Assembly: GCA_002914845.1 (NCBI GenBank)
Contig: JXTC01000058.1
Location: 230,858-294,857 of the forward strand
DNA: 64,000 nucleotides
From: Trema orientale
Taxonomy: Eukaryota > Streptophyta > Magnoliopsida > Rosales > Cannabaceae
Direction of reading: 5' to 3'
The position numbers and the translations under genes were made by a program. Shown piece after piece: positions 37,100 to 47,900 of the stretch (positions within the stretch are counted from its first letter, which is position 1; every line of letters begins with the position of its first letter). Below the pieces are notes generated by a model. The model saw only the letters and a list, made by a program, of their open reading frames with translations. It made no database searches and was not told the origin of the DNA.

Positions 37100-38526
37100 T
37101 AAGGGGCCGTTTGGTATGAGGGGTAATTGGACTTGGGAATGGGAATCTGATGGATACCCACGTTTGTTTCAAGTTTTGCTTTTTTTTTTTTAAGGCTAGG
37201 AAAGTGAACCATGTGTCATTTATTTTCCCACTAATAGGGTCAAAATTAAATCCTTCCCAACAGGTGGTTTTGCTATTACCCACCATCTAAACCCCAGCCC
37301 ACATTAAAAAAAAAAAAAGCGTACTTGTGCTCTGATCGAAGAAACTCAACTGCCTCTCCACAGTCCCTCAACCCCAAACCTTCCTTCTTCGGTGAATATT
37401 TTGCCGACACTGGCAATGTCATCGGGTCCTCATCATCGCCACCAACATTGTGTTCTGCCACCAGTTTTGGTCTGCTCTCAATTTCAGGTTTCCCTCTTGT
37501 TTTTCCTCAAATCTTGATTGTTGTGATGTGGATCTATTGTTATAAATGAAGAAATTATTATGGCTTACATTGTTTCTAGATTTCATAGTACGGGTATTGA
37601 AATAAGGTTTATATTTGTTGTTTTCCTAAGTTTTTTTTTTCAGATGAGAAAATTGATTTTTGATTCTCAGATTATTACTTTCCCTTTTTTGGGTTCTTGT
37701 TTGTTCATATGATTTCATATTACCAATTTTTCATGTCATTTCATCATAAAAGTTAATTAGTATAAGCTAATGATTAGTGTAGGCTAGTAACATAGTTAAA
37801 GGGATCTAATCTCTATGAATATAAAGAGAAATATGTCTATATGATCACAATTTTGGAAAAATTCATCTAAGGATTATTCTGTATTCAATTTGTCCACCTT
37901 TTCGGCCACTTTTCTTCTGATCCCATGAACTTTTTTTTCCTTTATCTTCCTCTCGTTATCTCAAGTTTTCTATAATTAATCCTTCTATTATCTTTTCTAC
38001 AATATAGTTCTATCTAAATATTACTTCTACTTTGTAATAGATTTCTGTACGAGTGCATCAACTTTATTTGAACCATCTTGTGCAAATTTAATTCAGGAGA
38101 GCCAACTTATTTGCAATAGATTAAACATAGATTGCAATAGTTTCGATGATTTTTTAATTGATAAAACTTGCATTAAAGTCAGCATTTTTTCAATTGTAAC
38201 TTTTACTTGCAGATATGGCTTGTCTTTCTTTGGTTGTAAAGAAAAGAATTATTACAATTTTGGTTTAATACATGTAGATGTTTAATTTTATGACATATTT
38301 TTTAAAATTCCTAACGTTTATTATCATCTGTAGGAGGCGTTTAAGTATGAAAAATTTATGGTGAAAGTTCTTTGCGTTAGCATCTTAAACGCCAATTAAA
38401 TTATCACCGAATGATATATAAAAGTGACTTGGCATGTATATAGAGCACTTGTATGGATAGGATAATATTTTCTATTTTATGTCATCACCTTAAAACTAGT
38501 AGGGGTTTAAAAGGAACAAAAAAATA

Positions 38527-39519
38527 TGGATGTGGAAGAAATGGTAGCTATATTCTTACATATTATTTTCGATGATGTTAAGAATAGAATTATGAGACGT
38601 CAATTTGTACGTTCAGGTAAAACTGTTAGTAGATAATTCAATATAGTTTTAAAAGCTTTGTTACGTCTCCTTGAGTTATTGCTAAAGAAGCCTGAACCAG
38701 TTCTTGATAATTCAACCGATGAAAGGTAGAAATGATTTAAGAATTGTTTCGGAATACTAGATGGTACATATATTAAGGTTAATGTTCTAGCATCAGATAG
38801 GCCTAGGTATCTGACTAGAAAGAATAAAATTGCTATAAATGTACTAGGGGTGGTCTCACAATATATGCACTTTATTTATATCTTACCTGAATGGGAGGGT
38901 TCAGTTGCTGACTCTAGAGTCTTACAAGATACTATATCTAGGATAAATGGGTTTAAAGTTCCACAAGGTAACACTTTATTTCTTGGATGGTTGTTTGTAT
39001 TTTTTTACTTATACTTCACAAGTAAATGCTCACACTCATGTTAAATAATTTGTAGGATATTACTATCTGTGTGATGCTGGGTATCCCAATGGTAAAGGCT
39101 TTTTAATATTATATAGAGGACAACGCTATCATTTAAATGATTGGGCACTCCCACCTAATACTCCTGAAGAGTTTTTTAACATGAAACACTCTTCTGTCAA
39201 GAACATAATAGAAAAGGTATTTGGATTGTTGAAGGAACGATGGGCAACTCTTAGAGGCCGATCTTACTACCCTGTCAAAATACAATGTTGGATTATTTTA
39301 GCGTATTGCCTTCTTCATAACTTGATTAGAAGAGAAATACATGTGGATTCTTTAGAATATGTTGCACTTAAGAAAAATGATAATGAGGCCGATGACAAAA
39401 AATATGATATGGATAATGATCATTATACACATATTAAAACATCAAGTGCTTGGACAACTTGGAGAGATAATTTGGCTAGGGAAATATTTGACCAGTGGGG
39501 AGGAAGCTGTCATGCATAG
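38527..39519 (+). pseudogene. Harbinger DDE transposase (stops in exon 1)
   Basis: Exon 1 (about 38527-38967) and exon 2 (39056-39519) join across an 88-bp GT-AG intron. The DDE_Tnp_4-type catalytic residues are all visible: LDGTYI (Asp), WEGSVADSRVL (Asp) and EKVFGLLKERW (Glu), followed by the helix block WIILAYCLLHNLIRREI. CDAGYPN at the exon 2 start is typical. The N-terminal part has at least three in-frame stops (after GKTVSR, and around NSTDER), so the protein cannot be made as one chain. The family's role is cutting and pasting of elements with matching ends into TWA sites. Confidence 0.9.
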
Positions 39520-39696
39520 ATGCAATTTGAATCATAAAAAATTATATTTGAACTATTTCTTTTTTTATGTAGTGGCATTCTTATGTTTATGTTACAATTT
39601 TTCTATGTTTATTATGTTTTGACATTCTTCTTCTTATGATTTTGTTTGCACTTTTTATTCCTTTATGGTTAATTTGAACATGTTGTAGGAAATATA

Positions 39697-40696
39697 ATGG
39701 AAGCTACTTCTCAATCAACATCACTTGGTAAAAAAAAAAAAAGTATCAGTGGACTTCTATTTAGGATTTAAAGTTTGGTTGAATGTTTAATAGAGATAGC
39801 CAATAGTAGAAAATGGAAAGCTAACAATGGTACATTTAAGCCAGGCTACTTGCAATATATTGAAAAAATGATGACTAATAAAATTCTAGGTAGCAGACTC
39901 AAAGCACAACCACACATTAATTCTCGTGTCAAGATATTGAAGAAACAATACCATGCAATTTCTGAAATATTAGGACCTTGTGCTAGTGGATTTAGTTGGA
40001 ATAAAGATCTTAAGTATATAATAGCTGAAAAAGTTGTATTTGATGAATGGGTTAAGGTTTGTTTCTATACTCTAAAATTTTAGTTTGTTATAAATTTGAA
40101 TTATTCTTGATACCTTTTGTGATGTTATTTACTATTACAGAGTCACCCAAATGCCAAAGGTTTATTAAACAAGCCATTTCCATTTTATGATGAACTGAGA
40201 ATTGTGATTGAAAAGGATCATGCTACTAGACAAGATGCCATGAGGATCTCTGAAACGATTGAAGAGAGAGAAACAGAGATTCAGAATGATGAACAAACTG
40301 AGTATGATCCTTTCGCTCTATTAGATAAGCTTAATACCAATGCAAGCATGAGTAGCATAAACACATCATCAACACAAGTAGGTAAATGGTAAGAAAAGAG
40401 CTAGGAATGGAAACCTATTGGTTGATATACTCAATGACTCGGCGAACAAATTTGATAATATGCAAGCTACTGCAAGTGATAATATTAGAAGACTTGCTGA
40501 TTGTTTTTAGTTTGAGGCTGATGGTGCTGCTAGGAGGATGAAAGTACTTGAAGAACTTAAAAAGATTAATGGATTGACGAATGATGAACGAGATAAGCTT
40601 AGGCAACTTCTTGTCCAAAATCAAGCTAACACCCTTTATTTCTTTACCTTGGATGATGAATTCAAGCTTGTGTTTCTTATGCAATTGCTTGGATGA
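39697..40696 (+). pseudogene. PIF element Myb/SANT-like protein gene, broken
   Basis: Exon 1 (39697-40056) starts MEATSQSTSLGKKKK and, after a stop, reads CLIEIANSRKWKANNGTFKPGYLQYI and FSWNKDLKYIIAEKVVFDEW, a Myb/SANT-like (Myb_DNA-bind_3) DNA-binding domain. Exon 2 starts at 40141 after a GT-AG intron with SHPNAKGLLNKPFPFYDEL, and runs to about 40390 where a frameshift intervenes. The C-terminal part (KKRARNGNLL to FLMQLLG) ends at 40696 and has another stop. In active PIF elements this protein helps the transposase enter the nucleus and bind the ends (family knowledge). Confidence 0.85.
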
Positions 40697-41540
40697 GTTG
40701 CATTGGATCTTATGGTGATCTATTGAAAACTTTTTTCTGATTAATTTAGGAAATCAGATGGATGAATTAAGATGTAACTTTTGAAGTTATACTATTATAT
40801 TATGCTTACAATTTTTTACTTTGGGATGAAATTTTGGAAATGGTGGGATTGTAATATTTTCCATCTTTTGTGACAACTCTAGGAAAGTTGATATCCTTCT
40901 CATGTGATGTAACTTTTGACAGGAAAATGATCTAGATATGAATATGTTGCATTTTATAATTAGTTTATTGGTGTTAGTTGGTATGAATATAACAACATTG
41001 TCACATGATAATATACTGCAAATATGGTCCTTATGACATACTTATTTTTTTAAATATTTAAACTTGTTATATTTTATTTTTATAAAAATAATTATTTTCT
41101 AAAACAAAAAGTAAATTTATGATTTTAAAGTATATTATGTCAATTAAGTATATAAAAAAACCAAAAATATTATTATTGAAGGTATTTCGGACAAAATATA
41201 AAAAATTCAGTACATTCCTATGTATAACCAAACATAGATTAAGAAATTCCTTGGAATCAGAGTCAAGATTACAGTGCATAACTAAGCACAGTTTTTCAGA
41301 TTCCCAGGCAGTCACATGATCCTCCTCAGCTTTCCCAGTAATCTGAAAACTTGGAATCCCCTGTGCCAAACGACCCCTTAGCTTTTCAAAATTGCACATG
41401 CGGCAACATATGAATCCAAATTACTTTATATGAAATATTCGTAATTGTTTTTTCTTTTAACCGTATTTCCTTTGAAAACCCAAAAAAAAAAATTACAAAA
41501 GCATCATTGTGGCCCAAGTTAGTCCTACGATTATCCTTTT

Positions 41541-41811
41541 GAGGAAATGACATGGATAGGACTAACTTGGGCCAAAATGACTTTTTTGTGCATTTTTTTA
41601 AAAATGACATTTTTAGGAGTGTCAAGAACTTCTTGACCATAGGTCAAGAGCTTTTCGACCATGAAAAACCCATTATTTAGGACTTTTTCATGGTTAATAA
41701 GTTTTTGACCATAAGTCAAGACGTCCTTGATACTCTTAAAAATATTATTTTTAGAAAAATACACAAAAAAGTCTTTTTGGCACAAATTAGTCCTACCCAT
41801 GTCTTTTTCTC
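41541..41811. mobile_element. Foldback MITE
   Basis: Two ~120-bp arms are inverted copies: GACATGGATAGGACTAACTTGGGCCAAAATGACTTTTTTGTG at 41549 mirrors the run ending CACAAATTAGTCCTACCCATGTC at 41803, and the inner parts (TAGGAGTGTCAAGAACTTCTTGACCATAGGTCAAGAGC) also pair. About 30 bp of loop separate them. A short piece of the left arm is repeated inverted at 41506-41531. A relative is at 58049-58390. Confidence 0.8.
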
Positions 41812-42770
41812 TATCCTTTTCTCTTGGGGTGTGATCCGTAACATATATTAGTCCATAAGTTCTAACTATTTTGGGTCTTTATTACTGTATAATAGGGAAA
41901 AGTTTACAAAGTACCCGTTTTTACAGTATACATTTCATATGCAAAATATGAGTGGTATTCATTTACAATGTAAATTTTTACTTGTGAGGTATACATTTCA
42001 TGTGTAAATCATAAAAGCTATACATTTATAATGTAAATGTTTACTATGGTTTATATTTTTCATTGTAAATTTGACCTATAATATATATTTTGAAATGTAT
42101 GCTAATTTTTACTGAAATTTTATTCATGAAATGTATGCCACAATATACATTTAAATGTATATTATGCCATTTATTTCGTGTATAAAAACATTGGTAGTCT
42201 ACATTTCTCCAAAAAAAATGGGTATAAAAGTGGGTATTAGTGAAATAAAATAAAAATATGTATTTATAGAAATATGGTTTTAAAAGGGAGTATTTATGAA
42301 AATAAATTATAAAAATAAGTACTGAGTGTAAATTTCTCTATTGTCTAATATGCAGATGAGGAAATTTGATTTTATAAGGTAAAATTCAAAAAAAAAAATT
42401 GAAAAAACTCCAAATGGTCAAAAAAATTTCAATATCATTTCTTACCAATTAATGAGGTACTTAAGGTAAATCATACTAATTACCTCCAATAACTCAATTG
42501 ATTACTCGAACATTAATTTAAAAAGTANTCTAAATGAATCTGGGATCCTTGATTAAAAAAAAAAAATATCAGTTCATTCTGTCATCTTTTGAATTTTTTG
42601 GACTTAAAATTTGTGTAGGAAGCCATATGCAAATTATATTTTTAATATTCTTTAAAAGTGCATAACAATATTCCATAGCTCGGTCTTCTAGAGAATTGAA
42701 TGTAGACCTAAAGGATATTGGTTCGAACATAAGTAGCACAAATTATTAAGCTAAAAATTATTGAAATATT
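41812..42770. other. Gene-free tract with TACATTT repeats
   Basis: 41925-42200 is rich in GTATACATTTCAT / AATGTATAT words on both strands. No gene. The N at 42528 lies here. GGATATTGGTTCGAACATAAG at 42712-42732 resembles a tRNA B box but has no supporting copy. Confidence 0.5.
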
Positions 42771-43310
42771 ATGGTGGGTGTCTTTTTTTTTTTCCTTTTT
42801 ATAGCTAAATGACCAAGTATATATATTTTTATACTTGATATATATACTTAAATACTAGTTGTTTCTGTAGTGAGTTTTTTAATTTTTATATTGGGTATGG
42901 TATAAGTATTTTTATACTTGATATATATACTTATATACCAGAAGTTCTGTACTGAGTTTTTTTATTTTTATACTGGGTATGGTGTTAGGGGTAAAATTCG
43001 TTCGGCTAATTTTATGGCCTTTATGAGGCATATTAGAGGTATTTATATTATGGTGGGCATCCTTTTTTTCACACTTTGATTTAATAAATGTCCACTTTTT
43101 TTTTTATAGCTAAATGACCAAGTATTTATATTTTTTTTACTTGATATATATACTTATATACCAGTTGTTTCTGTATTGAGTTTTTTAAATTTTATACTGG
43201 ATATGGTATAAGTAGTTTTACACTTAGTACATATACTTATATACTAGAAGTTCTGTATTGAGTTTTTCAATTTTTATACTGGGTATGGTGTTGAGGGTAA
43301 AATCCGTCGC
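42771..43310 (+). repeat. Tandem copies of a TATACTTGATATATATACTTATATACC family
   Basis: Two ~270-bp blocks (from about 42767 and 43050) share AGCTAAATGACCAAGTAT, TACTTGATATATATACTTA, GTTTCTGTA-TGAGTTTTTTA, TACTGGGTATGGTGTT and GAGG-ATATTAGAGGTATTTATA. Each block itself holds two half-copies. Related copies lie at 6140-6360 and 44230-44400. Confidence 0.8.
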
Positions 43311-44240
43311 CTATGTGAGGAATATTAGAGGTATTTATACGTCCATTTTATTTCAAAAAATAGGTAATTACTATTTATGATTATTAAGTATTTATATTTC
43401 AAATCAGGCATTATCTAGTAAGTATTTTATTATGACTAGGTTAACCGGAAGATAATTATTAATTATTTACTAGAGTTTATTATTTATAAAACAGCTCTTA
43501 TCCATTCTATTCTCTCCACACAATCTCTGCTAAAATCTCTATAGTTTTACTAACTCCTTATTCTTTTGTGGGAAATTCATATCAAAACTACATCAGGATT
43601 TGATCCCTGCAAAAAGTGTATAGGCAGCTCTCATGAGCACAATCCAAAAAATTAGCTTAACTATTTTTTCTAGATGCATGATTGCAAGTGGTCATGGACC
43701 TCCTATAAAATTCAATTGTATATCTTAACGTTTACAATTCTTAACCTTGTGGTCGTGGGTTCGAACTCCAAGGTGGACGCCAAATTATAAATATTAAGAT
43801 TTACAATTGAATTTTATAAAAAGTTTTTTGGGTTGTGCTTATGAGAACTGCCTACATAACTTTTGTAGGGATCAAACCCTAATGTAGTTCTGATCTGAAT
43901 TCCCTGCAAAAGAATAAGGATTTAGTAAAACTATAGATATTTTAGTAGAGACTATGTGGAGAGAATAGAATGGAATATAATAGAATAAAGAAAAAGATTT
44001 TATTTATAGGCCACTAAGAAGTGTTTTATAAATAATAAAATTAAGTAAATAATTAACAATTATCTTCCGATAACCTAGTCATAATAGAATACTTACTAAA
44101 TAATGTCTGATTTGAAATATAAATACCTGATAATCATAAATAACAACCACCTATTTTTTAAAATAGAGGGACACCATAAAAACATAAATACATATGCCTC
44201 ATATAGGCCATAAAATTAACCAACAAATTTTACTCCCAAC
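43290..44240. repeat. Long inverted repeat, ~370-415-bp arms
   Basis: The left arm (about 43290-43657) and right arm (about 43823-44240) are inverted copies. Matching runs include CTAGTAAGTATTTTATTATG, TTTATATTTCAAATCAG, CTATAGTTTTACTAA and GGGATCAAACC/GGATTTGATCCC. Inside the 165-bp spacer a second pair (TATAAAATTCAATTGTA and TACAATTGAATTTTATA) extends the stem, leaving a loop with a tRNA B-box-like GTGGGTTCGAACTCC at about 43747-43761. A transcript would fold into a long hairpin. This is a foldback element or an inverted duplication; no coding frame. Confidence 0.82.
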
Positions 44241-44912
44241 ATATGATACAAGTATTTTTACATTTGGTATATATACTTTTATACTAGTAGTTTCTTACTG
44301 AGTTTTTTAATTTGGATAGTGTATGTAATATTTTACATGTGATATATACAGTAATATACCGGTATAACATTTGAAAAATAGAAATTTACTTAAAATGTGC
44401 TCAAAATTCAGTCATTTTGCTACAAGACTCAAAATTATTTTCAGTGCTGTGAAAAGGAAAAGAAATTTCGCTGTACACTAGGGAGCGAAGACAACTAGAA
44501 CGGCATCCGTTACATTTGCTACAATATTACCCATAAGCTACCATAATAGGAATGGGAATAACCTACTTTAAATTTGAATAATTATAACGTAGGACTGGAC
44601 AATGGAAAAAATATTAGCAATAATTATAAAGAAATTGGAGTGATTCGGTTCGGAGTTATGCCCAGCAATTTGTTTCTTGCATTTAACATGGCCATAACAC
44701 CCGAACAATGACAAATAATTGAAGCCCCATTTTCTGCTTAAATAAGGGAGCTTCTGTTGATATTACAGCCTACATTTAAAACTCCACGAATTGGTGAAAA
44801 AATGCCAATACTTGTATGCTGTGCTGGATCATAAATTCAACGAGAGGATGCCTACTTGCTTTCGAGACCCAAGTTCGGTAGTTCCGTTATTTCTAACAGC
44901 GATAGAAACTCT
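44241..44912. other. Spacer and auxilin 3' flank
   Basis: 44230-44400 carries a copy of the TATACTTGATATATATACTT family. The remainder is AT-rich and includes the probable 3' UTR of the auxilin-like gene on the minus strand. No other gene. Confidence 0.5.
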
Positions 44913-47900
44913 CTACCGTTCTTCTACGTTGAATCTGTTCCAAGCTTCCTGCAGACACAATGCAACGCAGAAAATATGGGAAAGTTCCTAACTAATGTAC
45001 ATTTAGATGAATACAGAGATTCCTTCTTTAACTCATACACAAGAAAGAGTCAGGTTTATCTCAAGTGTTTGTGTTCTTCAGAAAACATATTATACCCTAC
45101 TTTTTATTTGAAACAGCTAAACCTTGCAACCGGACGAATATACAGGAGCAAATCAAGGGGGGAAAGGGAAAAAGGAAGATAGAACTAAAACCCCGTATCT
45201 CCAAAATCAATTTCGGACGACCTGATTATAATAACCCATGCTTGCACTTCAACTTGAATTTAACATTTTCACGACTTTATAATGATGCAATAAATTAATA
45301 TCATAATTGCACACCGCACCTTTAAAAGATCGAAAACCTTTTCACAAGTGTACTTCTGCTGGATGTTGGCTCCCCGTTGCTGCAACTTGTCGGGATGAAC
45401 GAAAAGTGTAGCTTTACGGTAAGTCTTCTTCACAGCAGCAGCTGTAAGGAGGTCCGTTAAAGGAATTGGCTGCCAACCACTATCAGGTCCAAGGATCTAC
45501 GATTAAAAGAACTTCAGTTAGAATCAATTTATTCTACCACTGTAGATTTTAGATAAACTGTGAATCAATGATATCTATATTTTCTTTTTCTTCTCTCTCT
45601 ACTGTATGTCTATTAATGAAACTGAAACACTAAACAACGTTAAAGTAATTAGAGATCTTTTTTAACTTTTAATTGTTTTGTATAATTGCCAATATCACAA
45701 AACCAAGTAACTTGCTCTCTCTTTAAAATTTTGATGTCATAAGCCGAAGGCACATATATGCATCTATGTACAGGAAGAAGATTAGCCATTACATATTGTA
45801 GTGTTGAGAGCAATGCACGTAAGTTCCCCTCCTTGCCACTAGACCACCTTTTGACCTCGATATCAAGAGTTTCTGCTAATCTCTGCCACAGGAATTAGTT
45901 CAAGATGGTAAGAGAAACTCCAATATTAAAAGTCATCATCAGAAGTTAATAAAGAAAACAGAAATTTACATGTCTCTCTGCTTGCTCCTTCTGTGCAAGT
46001 AGATCACGCCTATTCTTTTCCGCAAGAGCTTTTTCCTGAAGAAAACAAGAAAAGAAACATGAAGAAAAGCTTGTTTTGTTTCAACATTGTAAATTTAAAT
46101 CGAAGAAGATCAAGAAACATACTGCACGTTCTGTTATTCTCTGATGCCTTTCCGACCTTGCTTTACATCTCTGAACTGATTCACCATTTACTCCATCAAA
46201 TCTCTCAGTATTGTTGGGAACTTCATTAAGCAAAATGTAAATTAGCATAATATGTACACTACTTGATAATGTTATCCTAAATGCTAAGGCTAAAAGATCT
46301 AAATTCCACAGCTTCACTTTTGGAACATTACTTACCACCATGATTTGAGGAATTTGGGTATCTTGAAGTGCTCGAAGAAAATGAACCTTTATGTTGAGGA
46401 TTCTGCTTTCTTGCTTCGGAGGCAGCCTTGCCAGACATGGCTTTTTCAAGGGCACGCTCACGAGCCTCAGCTGTTGCTCTCTCTACTGCAGCACGTTCTG
46501 CTTTAAGTTTGGCTTCCTTAGAAACCTTCTCAGCTACCGACTTGTTATTAGACTCTGAAGAAGTCCTCCCAATTCTTTCCCGGGCCTCAGCTGTTACCCT
46601 TTTACGAGCAGCAGCTGCTCTCTCTGCAGCAGCTCTTTCACGGGCTTCAGCAAATGCCCTTTCGCGAGCTTCACGGATCGCTCTTTCAACAGCTATTCTC
46701 TCCTTCTCTCTTTCCCTTTCCCTTTCTTTTGCTTCATCTATTTTTCTCAGGTGATCTTTCTCCAGTTCCACTTCCTTTTGCAAACTATCGTTGGTTTCAC
46801 TCTCTTCCACAGTCCCAGTTGGTTTATGATTTTCCTCATTAGTTTCAACACTTTGGCTTGGCAAGGTTTCTTGATGACTCATCTCATTCTGCTCCACACT
46901 TTTGCTTATTGGGGTTTCTTCTTGATATTCCTGATCTTTTTCCGTACTCGAGCTTGTCTTTGGCTCCTCATTTAGCCCTACATTTTCTTCTTCTCCTTCG
47001 GATGTATCAGATAACTGAGATGCTTTCATACTAACCCCATTGTCAACCCATCTTTTTTCATCACAACGCTCGGTGTTACTCTCATCATTGTCCAGACTCA
47101 CAGAAACTTCAGATTCCTTATAATCCTTGATGTTTTCCATTTCGGATGCCTGTCGTTCAACATGTTGGTCGTCTGTATCATTTTTAGCCAAAAAGGCATC
47201 CACCCTCTTATCTTCCATCGGCTTCATTATCTCAGTGAGTTCAAGGCCTTGAGGGAAGCCATCTGTTTCCAGTACATCTCTGTCCTCCGTGTCATACTTC
47301 TCTTTTCCCAACTCGAATTCATTCCCACTTTCATTGTATTCCAAGAAAGCATCACTTACTTCAGTTATGCTTCCACTCTCTTCGCATGCAGGTACCTCTT
47401 CTGATACTTCCACAGTTTCATAATTTTCTGCATGTAGAGCGGGTTTCTGATTTTCACTCAGGTCGTCACTTTCATCCTGTTTGCATAGATTGTCAGCTGC
47501 CCCAAGATTGTTCTTCTGGCTGCCCTGTTCCTCTTGAACTGTTTTCATTTTCTCCTCATCTCCTAGAGTCTGATCAATTTCTGTTTCCATCCTTCCGGAC
47601 TCTACCCTCTGACAAATCTCTTCTTGTCTACTCTCGTATTCTTCCTTCTGAAAAGCATTCCCTTCAAGTATCTTCTCTTTTCCTTCTGACTCGCCATCAT
47701 GTGCAAGTATCTTCGCAATTTTTCCCCCAAGATGAAGTTCATTTATTGTCTCCTTAACAATTTCCTCCTCAGCCCCATTGACAAACCTCTGCTCAGTGTC
47801 GTCTGCACCATAGGCATCCTTTTGTTCCTTCTCATGCTCTTCGGGCTCGGAGGCTTCCTCTCCTTGCCTATCATTTTCAACCAATTCCCAAGATGGTGAT

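Larger units (their letters stand above)
37103..41377 (+). mobile_element. PIF/Harbinger DNA transposon (two genes, inactive)
   Basis: The terminal inverted repeats are GGGGCCGTTTGGTATGAGGGG at the left and, read inward from the right, GGGGTCGTTTGGCACAGGGG. TAA lies just outside on the left (37100-37102) and TTA on the right (41378-41380), consistent with a mutated TWA duplication. The 4,275-bp element encodes, both on the plus strand, a DDE transposase and a Myb/SANT-like protein, the standard gene pair of plant PIF elements. Both frames contain stops, so it is not autonomous now. Confidence 0.9.

Noticed and set aside
43747-43761. A tRNA gene at the B-box-like GTGGGTTCGAACTCC
   Set aside because: No cloverleaf arms or A box at the right distance; the motif lies in the loop of a long inverted repeat.
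46428-47899. Several plus-strand open frames opposite the auxilin-like gene
   Set aside because: They are antisense shadows of Glu/Lys/Arg-rich codons and lack similarity or splice structure.
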